From: Microbacterium sp. LWH3-1.2
GTDB lineage: Bacteria > Actinomycetota > Actinomycetes > Actinomycetales > Microbacteriaceae
Length of the DNA: 64,000 nucleotides
Assembly (NCBI RefSeq): GCF_040675855.1
Contig: NZ_JBEGIK010000001.1
Span: 1,798,001 to 1,862,000 of the forward strand
Direction: 5' to 3'
Position numbers and translations under genes: made by a program. Positions within the stretch are counted from its first letter, which is position 1, and each line of letters begins with the position of its first letter. The notes beneath the pieces were generated by a model that was not told the origin of the DNA, made no database searches, and saw only the letters and a program-made list of their open reading frames with translations. Below, piece after piece: positions 53,793-63,145 of the stretch.

Positions 53793-54242
53793 TTAGGCGC
53801 AGATTCCGATGATGACGTCGGATGCGGTGTCGGGGTCGAAGCCGATGCACGGGTCGAACGTGAAGACGACGAGCGTGCCGAGCACGATGAGGAACGCGGC
53901 CGCGAGGCCGAGCGCCCAGACCAGCACACGGCGGGTGCCCGCGTGGGTCACGTAGTCGTTGACGATCGTGCGCATGCCGTTCGCGCCGTGGATCAGCGCG
54001 AGCCACAGCATCAGGACGTCCCACCACTGCCAGAACGGCGTGGTGTACTTGCCGGCGACGAACGCGAAGTCGATGCCGTGGATGCCCTCGCCGACCATCA
54101 GGTTCACGAAGAGGTGCCCGAAGATGAGGACCACGAGGAGCACGCCCGAGGCGCGCATGTAGACCCAGCCCCACTTCTCGAGGTTGGCGCCCCGGCGGCG
54201 GGCGGCGGCGCGCGGTGCGCGCGGATCGGCGATGGCGGTCAT
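53793..54242 (-). CDS. sdhD: Succinate dehydrogenase membrane anchor subunit D
   Basis: A 149-residue hydrophobic subunit with three helices. WGWVYMRASGVLLVVLIFGH carries the Ser/Arg and heme-ligand His expected in SdhD. WWDVLMLWLALIHGANGMR holds a second His, and LVWALGLAAAFLIVLGTLVV is the third helix. It anchors SdhAB and forms part of the quinone site. Its start overlaps the sdhC stop as TGATG. Confidence 0.9.
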   Translation of the reverse strand: MTAIADPRAPRAAARRRGANLEKWGWVYMRASGVLLVVLIFGHLFVNLMVGEGIHGIDFAFVAGKYTTPFWQWWDVLMLWLALIHGANGMRTIVNDYVTHAGTRRVLVWALGLAAAFLIVLGTLVVFTFDPCIGFDPDTASDVIIGICA

Positions 54243-54673
54243 CAGTGGCCCCCTCCCGGAGCGAAGGCGAGCATGAGGTGGCGCGGGACGAAGCCGAGCA
54301 TCGTCACCGCCCACAGGCCGAGCACACCCCACCACAGCTGACGCTGGTGGCGCGTGGCCCACGACCACATGTCGACCAGGATGATGCGCAGGCCGTTGTA
54401 CGCGTGGTACGCGATGGCGCCGACCAGGGCGACCTCGCCCAGGGCCATCACCGGGTTCTTGTATGTGCCGATCACTGCGTCGTACGCCTCGGGCGACACC
54501 CGGATGAGCGCCGTGTCGAGGATGTGGACGAGCAGGAAGAAGAAGATGGCGACGCCGGTGATGCGGTGCAGCACCCACGACCACATGCCTTCGTTTCCGC
54601 GGTACAGCGTGCCGCGGGGAACTCGGGAGGTGGTCTCGGATACCGACGGTGTGACGCGTGCTGGTGCAGACAC
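54242..54673 (-). CDS. sdhC: Succinate dehydrogenase cytochrome b556 subunit
   Basis: A 143-residue three-helix membrane subunit and first gene of the operon. RGNEGMWSWVLHRITGVAIF is the SdhC signature (Ser-x-x-HRxTG), with HILDTALIR and a heme-ligand His in AIAYHAYNGLRIIL. The GTG at 54673 has an excellent AAGGAGG site six bases upstream, which rules out longer frames. The complex is a type with one or two b hemes. Confidence 0.92.
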   Translation of the reverse strand: MSAPARVTPSVSETTSRVPRGTLYRGNEGMWSWVLHRITGVAIFFFLLVHILDTALIRVSPEAYDAVIGTYKNPVMALGEVALVGAIAYHAYNGLRIILVDMWSWATRHQRQLWWGVLGLWAVTMLGFVPRHLMLAFAPGGGH

Positions 54674-55077
54674 GTCCGTCCTCCTTGGATCGAAACACGA
54701 TGGGGCTGGCCTCGGACTGCGAGGACGGCCCCCGAAGAGAGCCCGTAACCGTGGCTTCGGGCCGTCGGCGTCACGCGGGCGCTGCGTCCATCCTATTCCC
54801 GCAATTCGCGGGCAGGCGACGAAGGCCACCCTGACGACCCCTCCATCCGGAGGGATCTTCGCGTCCGTAAAGAATCGGCCTTCTTGCGCCTCAGGCTTCG
54901 CGCGGAACCGGAAGGCTGGCGCTGACAGCCGCCCTCGCCGGCACGGGCGGATCGTGGAAAACCCCTCGAAACTCGTTGCCCCCCTCGACCCGCGCGCCTA
55001 GCTTTTGTCGGGCAACGAAACATATGTCTCGCCGATGGGCGGCATATGCACGACGACGATGATGTCAGGAGTACTCC
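54674..55077. promoter_or_regulatory. Divergent intergenic region between sdhC and the xylanase gene
   Basis: About 400 bases without a convincing gene. Near the sdhC end, GGGGCTGGCC and GGACGGCCCC can pair in the sdh leader. Near the xylanase end, two CATATG hexamers (55021-55026 and 55043-55048) lie in an inverted arrangement with GCC/GGC inside them. The AGGAG ribosome site of the xylanase follows. Confidence 0.5.
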
Positions 55078-56241
55078 ATGCGCCGATCGATCCGATCGCT
55101 CTTGGTGGCCACCGCCGCCGCAGCCCTGGTTCTGCCGCTCTGCGCGGCTACCGCGGCGAACGCCGCGCCCCCGGGATTCAGCAACGCCGACAAGGACGCC
55201 CTGAGAAATCAGGCCCCACGCGACCTCGCCATCGGCAGCGCGGTCTGGGGTGAGCGTGATCTCCTCGTCTACGACCCCGCGTCGCCCACCGAACTGCAGC
55301 GGGTTCTGGGCGCCCAGTTCTCATCCGTGACGCCCGAGAACGACATGAAGTGGGACGCCGTCCACCCCGCTGCGGGCGTCTACGACTTCTCGTCCGCCGA
55401 CGCGCTGGTCGCCTTCGCCGAGGCGAATCACCAGCAGGTCCGCGGCCACACGCTGCTCTGGCACAGCCAGAACCCGGCGTGGGTGAGGGACGCGAGCCAG
55501 ACGTGGACCTGCGACGAGGCGCGCACCGTTCTCGAGGACCATATCCGCACCGTGGTCGGTCACTTCAAGGGCAAGATCTACGAGTGGGATGTCGCGAACG
55601 AGATCTTCCAGGACACGTGGGACGCCGGCGGCGTCCGCCTGCGCACCGAAGCCAATCCGTTCCTCAAGGCCTGCTCTGCCGACCCGGTCGCGCTCCTCGA
55701 GGACGCCTTCCGGTGGGCGCACGAGGCCGACCCTGACGCCACCCTGTTCCTGAACGACTACAACGCGGAGGGGATCAACCAGAAGACCGACGCGTACTAC
55801 GGGCTGGCGCAGCGCATGCTCGCCGACGGCGTTCCCCTCGGGGGATTCGGTGCGCAGGGCCACCTCAGCCTGCTGTACGGCTTCGACACCTCCATCCAGG
55901 AGAACTTCGAGCGCTTCGCCGCGCTGGGACTGAAGGTGGCGGTGACGGAGGCGGACGTGCGCATCCCGCTGCAGCCGGGCGAGACGGGACCGACGCCCGA
56001 ACAGGTCGCCGTGCAGGCTGAACGCTACGACGCGATGCTCGAGGCGTGCCTCAACGTGCCCGCCTGCTCCTCTTTCACCGTGTGGGGCTTCCCGGATTCG
56101 AACTCGTGGGTTCCGGACGTCTTCCCCGGCGAGGGCTGGGCGACGATCTTCGAAGACGACTTCTCGCCCAAGCCCGCCTTCGACGCCATGCTCGAATCGC
56201 TGCGCGACGCGACGCCGGGCACCTCGCCGCGACGAGGCTGA
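55078..56241 (+). CDS. Secreted endo-1,4-beta-xylanase, glycoside hydrolase family 10
   Basis: A 387-residue GH10 enzyme that cuts the xylan backbone outside the cell. A Sec signal peptide (RRSIRSLLVATAAAALVLPL, cleavage probably after ATAANA near residue 30) leads into a single (beta/alpha)8 domain. The acid/base is Glu175 in WDVANEIF and the nucleophile Glu291 in VTEADVR. SSVTPENDMKWDAVHP and RGHTLLWHSQNPAWV are GH10 blocks, and VWGFPDSNSW marks the end of the barrel. No carbohydrate-binding module follows. It stands alone, with its own promoter and terminator. Confidence 0.95.
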   Translation: MRRSIRSLLVATAAAALVLPLCAATAANAAPPGFSNADKDALRNQAPRDLAIGSAVWGERDLLVYDPASPTELQRVLGAQFSSVTPENDMKWDAVHPAAGVYDFSSADALVAFAEANHQQVRGHTLLWHSQNPAWVRDASQTWTCDEARTVLEDHIRTVVGHFKGKIYEWDVANEIFQDTWDAGGVRLRTEANPFLKACSADPVALLEDAFRWAHEADPDATLFLNDYNAEGINQKTDAYYGLAQRMLADGVPLGGFGAQGHLSLLYGFDTSIQENFERFAALGLKVAVTEADVRIPLQPGETGPTPEQVAVQAERYDAMLEACLNVPACSSFTVWGFPDSNSWVPDVFPGEGWATIFEDDFSPKPAFDAMLESLRDATPGTSPRRG

Positions 56242-56251
56242 GCGCGACCGC

Positions 56252-56283
56252 GACGGCGGCGGGCCGAAAAGCCCGCCGCCGTC
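56252..56283 (+). terminator. Rho-independent-type terminator after the xylanase gene
   Basis: GACGGCGGCGGGC pairs perfectly with GCCCGCCGCCGTC around CGAAAA, 10 bases after the stop codon. Confidence 0.88.
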
Positions 56284-56342
56284 GTCACGTCCCGGCCACA
56301 CGTTCGCCATCTCTTCGAAAACCCGCCCGATAGCCTGGTGCC

Positions 56343-57458
56343 ATGTCCGGACCCATCGACGACTTCTACGCCGTGATCCCCGCCGGCGGCATCGGCAGCC
56401 GGCTGTGGCCGCTGTCGCGTGCCGACGCACCGAAGTTCCTCCACGACCTCACCGGTTCGGGGCGCACCCTGCTGCGCGATACGTGGGACCGCCTCGAGCC
56501 GCTCGCGGGGCCAGACCGCATCGCCGTGGTGACCGGGCGGGCGCACCGTGCCGCGGTGGAGAGGGAACTCCCCGGCATCGCCGACATGAACGTGTTCCTC
56601 GAGTCCGAGCCTCGCGATTCGACGGCGGCCATCGGACTGGCGGCGGCCATCCTGTCCCGGCGTGAGCCCGACGTCATCATCGGCTCGTTCGCCGCCGACC
56701 ACGTCATCCGCGTGCCGCAGCTGTTCGAGTGGGCCGTGAACCAGGCCGTCGCCACCGCCCGCGAGGGCTACATCTGCACCATCGGCATCCAGCCGTCCGA
56801 GCCGTCGGTCGGGTTCGGCTACATCAAGAAGAGCGACGCGCTGAAGGTCGAGGGGGCGCCGGAGGCCGCGCTCGTCCAGAGCTTCGTCGAGAAGCCCGAC
56901 CTGGAGACGGCGAAGGAGTACTTCGCCGACCGCAACTACCTGTGGAACGCGGGCATGTTCATCTCGCGCGCCGACGTGCTGCTCGGCGAGATCGCCGAGA
57001 ACGAGCCTCAGCTCTATGCGGGACTGATGGACCTCGCCGAGGCATGGGACGACCGCGACCAGCGCGGACCGGTCGTCGACCGGGTCTGGCCCACGCTCAA
57101 GAAGATCGCGATCGACTACACAGTGGCCGAGCCGGCCGCCGCGAAGGGGCGCCTCGCCGTCATCCCGGGGCACTTCGACTGGGACGACGTGGGGGACTTC
57201 GCGAGCCTCGCCAAGCTCAACTCTCATGGCCGCAAGAACGACCTCGCCATCCTCGGCGAGAACGCCCGCATCCTCTCCGACGCCGCCAGCGGCATCGTCG
57301 TGAGCCAGACGCGACGCGTGATCAGCCTCATCGGCGTGCGCGACATCGTCGTGGTCGACACCGAGGACGCGCTCCTGGTCACCACGAGCGAGCACGCGCA
57401 GCGCGTGAAGGGCGTCGTCGACGCTCTCAAGCTCAGCGGGCGCGGCGAGGTTCTGTGA
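56343..57458 (+). CDS. manC: Mannose-1-phosphate guanylyltransferase
   Basis: A 371-residue nucleotidyltransferase that makes GDP-mannose for glycans and lipoglycans. The nucleotide signature is VIPAGGIGSRLWPLSRADAP then KFLHDLTGSG (about residues 10-40). FAADHVIR near 117 and the mannose-1-phosphate block FVEKPDLETAKEYF near 180 follow. WNAGMFISRADVLL is near 203 and the C-terminal left-handed helix segment ends VVVDTEDALLV. It lacks the phosphomannose isomerase domain of bifunctional versions. It is monocistronic between two hairpins. Confidence 0.92.
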   Translation: MSGPIDDFYAVIPAGGIGSRLWPLSRADAPKFLHDLTGSGRTLLRDTWDRLEPLAGPDRIAVVTGRAHRAAVERELPGIADMNVFLESEPRDSTAAIGLAAAILSRREPDVIIGSFAADHVIRVPQLFEWAVNQAVATAREGYICTIGIQPSEPSVGFGYIKKSDALKVEGAPEAALVQSFVEKPDLETAKEYFADRNYLWNAGMFISRADVLLGEIAENEPQLYAGLMDLAEAWDDRDQRGPVVDRVWPTLKKIAIDYTVAEPAAAKGRLAVIPGHFDWDDVGDFASLAKLNSHGRKNDLAILGENARILSDAASGIVVSQTRRVISLIGVRDIVVVDTEDALLVTTSEHAQRVKGVVDALKLSGRGEVL

Positions 57459-57487
57459 AACGGATGCTGCGGCTCGCGGCATCCGTT
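57459..57487 (+). terminator. GGATGC-type terminator after manC
   Basis: AACGGATGC and GCATCCGTT, with inner GC pairing, start at the base after the manC stop codon. Confidence 0.8.
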
Positions 57488-57636
57488 CTCCCCGATCCTC
57501 TGCTCATCTGAGCGGGATATTGCGTCTTTGTAACCTTTCGCGAACGGGGCCACGGGAAGCATGCAACTGCGCCGTCACAATGGGTAACTTTGTGCAGTCC
57601 CCGTGAAGGACGCGGGGGAACGTAGTGGAGGCTGAG

Positions 57637-58782
57637 TTGACCATCTCACGCACCAAGAAGCTCGTCGGCGTCACCGTCGCTGCGGGCATGCTGATCGCCC
57701 TCGCCGGCTGCGGCTCCGCCCCCGAGGAGACGGAATCCACCGGAGACGCCGGAAACGTCGTCGAGGGCTTCACCCCCTGCCTCGTGTCGGACGACGGCGG
57801 CTTCAACGACAAGTCGTTCAACCAGTCCGCGCTCGAGGGCATGGAGCGCGCCGCCGACGAGCTCGGTGTCGAGGCCATCGAGGTCGAGTCCAGCTCGGCC
57901 AACGACTACGCCCCGAACCTCGAGAACCTCATCGCAGAGGGCTGCACCTTCATCGTCTCGGTCGGCTTCAAGCTCTCGGCCGACACCGTCACCTCCGCGC
58001 TCGCGAACCCCGACGTGAACTACGCCATCATCGATGACCGGGCCGACAACAGCGGCGCGACGGGCGACGACGGCAAGGAGACCGGCGACGGCACCACCGA
58101 CGCGCCCAACATCAAGCCTCTCCTGTTCGACACGGTCCAGGCCGCGTACCTCGGCGGCTACGCCGCCGCCGCGTGGTCGGCACAGGCCGGTGTCAACAAG
58201 GTCGGCACGTTCGGCGGCATCCCGATCCCCCCCGTGACGATCTTCATGGACGGCTTCATCGACGGCGTCGAGAAGTACAACGAAGACAAGGGCGCCTCGG
58301 TCGAGACCTACGGCTGGGACGTCGAGGCGCAGGAGGGCTCGATGACGGGCGGCTTCGCCGCCAACGACACCGCGAAGCAGACCGCGCAGGGCATCCTCGA
58401 CCAGGGCGTCGACGTGATCCTCCCGGTCGGCGGCCCGATCTACCAGAGCGCGCGCGACGCGATCACCGACGCGGGCAGCGGCACCGTCATGCTGGGCGTC
58501 GACTCCGACCTCGCCGCCGCCGACCCCTCGGTCGCCGACATGGTGCTGGTCTCGATCATGAAGCGCATCGACGAGGCCGTCTACGCGGCGACGATGGAGG
58601 CGTCGACGGGTGACTTCGACGTCAGCACGTACATCGGAACGCTCGAGAACGAGGGCGTCGGCCTCTCGGGCTTCGGCTCGTTCGAGTCGGAGCTGCCCGA
58701 GGGTCTGCTCGACGAGCTCGCCGCACTGCAGGAGCAGATCATCTCGGGCGAGCTCGAGGTCACCTCTCCCAGCTCGCCGTAA
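57637..58782 (+). CDS. BMP-family nucleoside-binding lipoprotein
   Basis: A 381-residue substrate-binding lipoprotein. The signal ends in the lipobox ALAGC (Cys at about residue 25), followed by an acidic linker (SAPEETESTGDAG). The BMP/PnrA fold shows GGFNDKSFNQSALEGMERAA near 53, ADTVTSALANPDVNYAIIDD, AYLGGYAAAAWS near 173 and VDVILPVGGPIYQSARD. BMP proteins of this class capture purine or pyrimidine nucleosides. TTG 57637 is placed five bases after GGAGG; the in-frame GTG 57625 overlaps the ribosome site. A strong hairpin separates it from the ATPase gene, giving it a separate mRNA level. Confidence 0.88.
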   Translation: MTISRTKKLVGVTVAAGMLIALAGCGSAPEETESTGDAGNVVEGFTPCLVSDDGGFNDKSFNQSALEGMERAADELGVEAIEVESSSANDYAPNLENLIAEGCTFIVSVGFKLSADTVTSALANPDVNYAIIDDRADNSGATGDDGKETGDGTTDAPNIKPLLFDTVQAAYLGGYAAAAWSAQAGVNKVGTFGGIPIPPVTIFMDGFIDGVEKYNEDKGASVETYGWDVEAQEGSMTGGFAANDTAKQTAQGILDQGVDVILPVGGPIYQSARDAITDAGSGTVMLGVDSDLAAADPSVADMVLVSIMKRIDEAVYAATMEASTGDFDVSTYIGTLENEGVGLSGFGSFESELPEGLLDELAALQEQIISGELEVTSPSSP

Positions 58783-58797
58783 GGCAGCAGAATCAGC

Positions 58798-58835
58798 GAA
58801 CGCGGCCGGGTGGACGACTCCACCCGGCCGCGTTC
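58798..58835 (+). terminator. Hairpin after the binding-protein gene
   Basis: GAACGCGGCCGGGTGGA pairs with TCCACCCGGCCGCGTTC over 17 bases with a 4-base loop and is followed by TTCCCC. It probably stops or slows most transcripts, so that the lipoprotein is made in excess over the membrane parts. Confidence 0.88.
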
Positions 58836-58893
58836 TTCCCCGTCGCCATCAGATGGATGGCGCCGCTGCCGACCGCATATATAGGGTGCACAT

Positions 58894-60408
58894 ATGAAGC
58901 TCGAGCTCCGTGGGATCACGAAGCGTTTCGGGTCCCTCGTCGCGAACGACCACATCGATCTCGTGGTCCAGCCCGGTGAGATCCACGCTCTTCTCGGCGA
59001 GAACGGCGCCGGCAAATCCACACTCATGAACGTGCTCTACGGCCTCTATCAGGCCGACGAGGGCGACATCCTCCTGGACGACGCCGTCCAGCACTTCCGG
59101 GGCCCGGGCGACGCGATGAACGCGGGCATCGGCATGGTGCACCAGCACTTCATGCTCATCCCGGTCTTCACCGTCGCGGAGAACGTGATGCTCGGGCACG
59201 AGAACACGAAGGCGCTCGGCGCCCTCGATCTTGCCCAGGCTCGTCAGCACGTGCGCGCCGTCGCCGACCGCTTCGGGTTCGAAGTCGACCCCGACGCCAT
59301 CGTCGGCGATCTTCCCGTGGGTGTGCAGCAGCGGGTCGAGATCATCAAGGCCCTGTCGCGCGACGCGAAGGTGCTCGTGTTCGACGAGCCCACTGCGGTG
59401 CTCACGCCGCAGGAGACCGACGAGCTGATGACGATCATGAGGCAACTGCGCGACGAGGGCACGTCGATCGTCTTCATCACCCACAAGCTGCGCGAGGTGC
59501 GCGCCGTCGCCGATCGCATCACGGTCATCCGACTCGGCAAGGTCGTCGGCGAGGCATCGCCGACCGCGTCCAACGCGGAGCTCGCCTCTCTCATGGTCGG
59601 CCGCGCGGTCGAGCTCACCGTCCACAAGGATCCGCCCAAGCGCGGCGAGGGCGGCCTCGAGGTGCGCGACCTCCGCGTCGTCACCGCGAATGGCACCGTC
59701 GTCGTGGACGACGTGAGCTTCGACGTGCGCCCCGGGGAGATCCTCGCTGTGGCGGGCGTCCAGGGCAACGGTCAGACCGAGCTCATCGAGGCCATGGTGG
59801 GGCTGGGAGAGCGGGTGAGCGGCTCGATCGAGCTCGACGGCGTGGAGCTCGTGGGCAAGAGCGTGCGCGGCATCCTCGACGAGGGCGTCGGCTTCGTGCC
59901 CGAGGACCGCACCGAGGACGGCCTCGTCGGCACCTTCACCGTCGCCGAGAACCTCATCCTCGATCGCTCCGGCGACAAGGCCTTCGTCTCCGGCGGGACG
60001 ATCCGTCGAGGCGTGCTCGACGACTTCGCCAAGGCGCGCATCACGGAGTACGACATCCGCACGCAGGGCGCCGACGTACCGGCCGGCACGCTCTCCGGCG
60101 GAAACCAGCAGAAGGTCGTGATCGCGCGCGAGATGAGCCGCGAACTGAAGCTTCTCGTGGCGGCGCAGCCGACGCGCGGCGTCGACGTCGGCTCGATCGA
60201 GTTCATCCACAAACGCATCGTCGAGACGAGGGACGCGGGTATCCCGGTCGTCGTCGTCTCCACCGAGCTCGACGAGGTCGCGGCACTCGCCGACCGCATC
60301 GCGGTGATGTACCGCGGCGCGATCGTCGGCATCGTCCCCGGCGACACCCCCCGTGACGTTCTCGGCCTCATGATGGCCGGCGAGAAGTCAGAGGAGGCCG
60401 TCGCGTGA
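58894..60408 (+). CDS. Nucleoside ABC transporter ATP-binding protein with two ATPase domains
   Basis: A 504-residue RbsA/NupO-like double ATPase. The first domain (about 1-245) has Walker A LLGENGAGKSTLM (about 34-46), signature-like PVGVQQRVEIIKAL and Walker B VLVFDEPTAVL. The second (about 250-500) has VAGVQGNGQTELIEA instead of a canonical Walker A, and LSGGNQQKVVIAREM as signature. Such degenerate second sites are normal in this family. The ATG at 58894 has no ribosome site, and a TATATA box lies only about 15 bases upstream, so the transcript may be leaderless. It overlaps the permease gene by GTGA. Confidence 0.92.
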   Translation: MKLELRGITKRFGSLVANDHIDLVVQPGEIHALLGENGAGKSTLMNVLYGLYQADEGDILLDDAVQHFRGPGDAMNAGIGMVHQHFMLIPVFTVAENVMLGHENTKALGALDLAQARQHVRAVADRFGFEVDPDAIVGDLPVGVQQRVEIIKALSRDAKVLVFDEPTAVLTPQETDELMTIMRQLRDEGTSIVFITHKLREVRAVADRITVIRLGKVVGEASPTASNAELASLMVGRAVELTVHKDPPKRGEGGLEVRDLRVVTANGTVVVDDVSFDVRPGEILAVAGVQGNGQTELIEAMVGLGERVSGSIELDGVELVGKSVRGILDEGVGFVPEDRTEDGLVGTFTVAENLILDRSGDKAFVSGGTIRRGVLDDFAKARITEYDIRTQGADVPAGTLSGGNQQKVVIAREMSRELKLLVAAQPTRGVDVGSIEFIHKRIVETRDAGIPVVVVSTELDEVAALADRIAVMYRGAIVGIVPGDTPRDVLGLMMAGEKSEEAVA

Positions 60409-61772
60409 ACAACCAGAACCCCGCCGCGGGCGCGGACCCGCTCGGGGGCCTGCCCGCGGAACAGCTCCCGCCCGTCTCGGGCCCGCTCACGGGCTCACCC
60501 GACCTCCCGGCACCCACACCCGAGGCACCTGGTGCCGTCGACGGCGGGGTGCCTCCGCCTCCGCGCCAGAACGTCTTCATCAAGGAGCTGCTGCGGAGCA
60601 ACTGGGTGACGACGGTGCTCGCGATCGTCGTCGCGATGGTCGTCGGCGGCGTCCTCATGGCGCTGACCGACGAGGACGTCCAAGCGGCATCCGGCTACTT
60701 CTTCGCGCGCCCGGGCGACACCATCGGCGCCGTCTGGAACGCGGTCTACGGCGGCTACGAGGCACTGTTCCGCGGGGCGATCTACAACCCCCGCGCGAAC
60801 GACTTCGCGACGCAGATCCGGCCGCTCACCAACACGCTCGGATTCGCCGCCCCGCTCATCGCCGCGGGCCTCGGTGTGGCGCTGGCGTTCCGCGTGGGTC
60901 TGTTCAACATCGGTGGACGCGGCCAGATCCTCATCGCCTGCGCGACGGCGGCGCTGTTCACGTTCAACCTGAACCTTCCGATGTTCCTCCAGCTGCCCCT
61001 CACGCTGGCGGCCGGTATCGCAGGCGGTGCGATCTGGGGCGGCATCGTCGGTGTGCTGAAGGCGCGCACCGGCGCCCACGAGGTCATCCTCACGATCATG
61101 CTCAACTACGTCGCGTTCTACCTCGTGACGTGGATGGTCCGCACTCCCGGCATCCTGCAGCGCCCCGCGGGCGACCAGCCGATCTCGTCGGCGACGCCGG
61201 CGAACGCGCAGTTCCCCGACCTGCTCGGTCCCCGCTTCCCGCTGCTCGACTGGGGCTTCGTGCTCGTCATCGCGGCCACCGTCTTCGTGTGGTGGCTCGT
61301 CGAGCGCTCGAGCCTCGGCTTCCGCCTCCGCGCCGTCGGTGAGAACCCGCACGCGGCCCGGGCGTCGGGCATCTCTGTGCAGCGGATGTACATCTACGCG
61401 ATGCTGTTCGCCGGTGGCCTCGCCGGTCTTGCCGGCATGAACCAGATCCAGGGCTCTGTGACCACCGGCTTCGACGGATTCATCGACGCGGGCATCGGCT
61501 TCGACGCCATCACCGTCGCCCTCCTCGGCCGCAGCCGCGCCTGGGGCGTGTTCGCCGCCGGCATCCTGTTCGGGGCGCTGAAGGCCGGCTCCTTCACCAT
61601 GCAGGCCTCGCAGGGCATCCCCGTCGACATCGTGCTCGTCGTGCAGTCGCTCATCGTCCTGTTCATCGCGGCCCCGCCGCTCATCCGCACGATCTTCTTC
61701 CTGCCGAAGACCGATGCCGAGAAGGCCGCCAAGGCGAGAGCCAAGGCAGCGAAGAAGGCGGTGTCCGCATGA
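60405..61772 (+). CDS. Nucleoside ABC transporter permease 1
   Basis: A 455-residue BPD_transp_2 permease. A Pro-rich cytoplasmic N-tail (about 50 residues) precedes about nine helices. The core GLGVALAFRVGLFNIGGRGQ (about 158-177) and the EAA-like coupling region RLRAVGENPHAARASGISV (about 307-325) are typical of RbsC/NupP-type permeases. GTG 60405 overlaps the ATPase stop. It forms a heterodimer with the next gene product. Confidence 0.92.
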   Translation: MNNQNPAAGADPLGGLPAEQLPPVSGPLTGSPDLPAPTPEAPGAVDGGVPPPPRQNVFIKELLRSNWVTTVLAIVVAMVVGGVLMALTDEDVQAASGYFFARPGDTIGAVWNAVYGGYEALFRGAIYNPRANDFATQIRPLTNTLGFAAPLIAAGLGVALAFRVGLFNIGGRGQILIACATAALFTFNLNLPMFLQLPLTLAAGIAGGAIWGGIVGVLKARTGAHEVILTIMLNYVAFYLVTWMVRTPGILQRPAGDQPISSATPANAQFPDLLGPRFPLLDWGFVLVIAATVFVWWLVERSSLGFRLRAVGENPHAARASGISVQRMYIYAMLFAGGLAGLAGMNQIQGSVTTGFDGFIDAGIGFDAITVALLGRSRAWGVFAAGILFGALKAGSFTMQASQGIPVDIVLVVQSLIVLFIAAPPLIRTIFFLPKTDAEKAAKARAKAAKKAVSA

Positions 61773-63049
61773 CCGCGCTCGCTCCTGCTCCCGACGGGAC
61801 GATCCAGCTCGCCACGGTGAAGGTGCGCCACCTCAAGCTCCCCGTGACCCTCGCCATCGCGACGGTGCTGCTGGCGCTCCTCTTCCTGTTCGTGCCGCGC
61901 AACGGCGTAAGCACCTTCCGGCTGAGCGACCCGAGCTCGACGATCGCGCTGCCGAATGTGAGCGTCCCGACCGCCGTGACCTGCTGGATCCTGGTCGGTT
62001 CCCTGGTGCTCCTGACGCTCTGGGCGTTCTGGGATTCCGCCAGCTATCGTCGCACCGGGCTCTGGCTGCCGATCGTGTTCAGCCTCCTCGCCGTGTTCGC
62101 GTTCCTGGTGTGGGCCTCCGCCGGCGGGCTGGTCCCCGTCACCGGGCTCCTGTTCGGTGCACTGTCGCTGTCGGTCCCGCTCATCTTCGGTGCGCTGGGC
62201 GGCGTCATCGGCGAGCGGGTCGGCGTCGTCAACGTCGCGATCGAGGGTCAGTTCCTCTTCGGTGCGTTCAGCGCGGCGCTGCTTGCGAGTATCACGCACA
62301 ACCCGTTCGTCGGCCTCGTGGGCGCAATGGTGGGCGGCGTGCTCGTCGCGTTCGTGCTCGCCGCGTTCTCGATCAAGTACCTCGTCGACCAGGTCATCGT
62401 CGGCGTCGTGCTGAACGTCCTCGTGACCGGCCTGACCGGCTTCCTCTACGGCGCGCTGCTCGTACCGAACGAGTCGGAACTCAACCGCCCGGTCCGCTTC
62501 ACGCGCTGGGAGATCCCGCTGCTCAGCGACATCCCGATCATCGGGCCCGTCCTGTTCAACCAGACGTTCATCGTCTACCTCATGTACATCACGGTCGCCC
62601 TCGTCGCCTGGGGCCTCTACCGCACTCGCTGGGGCCTGCGGCTCCGCGCCGTCGGCGAGCACCCGCAGGCGGCGGACACCGTCGGCATCAAGGTGAACAC
62701 CAGCCGGTTCTGGAACGTGTCGCTCGCCGGTGCGATCGCCGGCATCGGTGGCGCGTACTTCACGTTGGTCTCGGTCGGCCAGTTCACCAAGGAGATGACG
62801 GCGGGCCTCGGCTTCATCGCCCTGGCGGCGGTCATCTTCGGCCGCTGGGACCCGATCCGCGCGACTCTCGCGGCGTTGCTGTTCGGCTTCGCGACCAACC
62901 TGCAGAACCTCCTCACCGTGCTGCGGACGCCGATCCCGAGCGAGTTCATGCTCATGCTGCCCTACGTCGTGACGATCATCGCGGTCGCCGGGTTCGCCGG
63001 GCAGATCCGCGGTCCCGCGGCGGCGGGCAAGCCGTACGTCAAGGGATGA
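61769..63049 (+). CDS. Nucleoside ABC transporter permease 2
   Basis: A 426-residue BPD_transp_2 permease, NupQ-like. The core GERVGVVNVAIEGQFLFGAF (about 149-168) is the counterpart of the FNIGGRGQ region, and LRLRAVGEHPQAADTVGIKV (about 290-309) is the coupling loop. It has an extra N-terminal set of helices compared with NupQ (VTLAIATVLLALLFLFVP and two more). It overlaps permease 1 by ATGA. A 96-base gap then precedes the deaminase gene. Confidence 0.92.
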   Translation: MTALAPAPDGTIQLATVKVRHLKLPVTLAIATVLLALLFLFVPRNGVSTFRLSDPSSTIALPNVSVPTAVTCWILVGSLVLLTLWAFWDSASYRRTGLWLPIVFSLLAVFAFLVWASAGGLVPVTGLLFGALSLSVPLIFGALGGVIGERVGVVNVAIEGQFLFGAFSAALLASITHNPFVGLVGAMVGGVLVAFVLAAFSIKYLVDQVIVGVVLNVLVTGLTGFLYGALLVPNESELNRPVRFTRWEIPLLSDIPIIGPVLFNQTFIVYLMYITVALVAWGLYRTRWGLRLRAVGEHPQAADTVGIKVNTSRFWNVSLAGAIAGIGGAYFTLVSVGQFTKEMTAGLGFIALAAVIFGRWDPIRATLAALLFGFATNLQNLLTVLRTPIPSEFMLMLPYVVTIIAVAGFAGQIRGPAAAGKPYVKG

Positions 63050-63145
63050 CGCCGTGCCTGCTGTGCCGATGAAGGCCGACGACTGCCGGGGAGCGGCATC
63101 CGTAGACCCTCCTGATGCCCGAACCCCCGCGAACGGAGCGCGCTC

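Noticed and set aside
52008..54341. A 777-codon open frame on the plus strand
   Set aside because: It is the antisense of sdhA and sdhD and exists because high GC content removes stops. The products are low-complexity and match nothing, whereas the minus strand has complete succinate dehydrogenase motifs.
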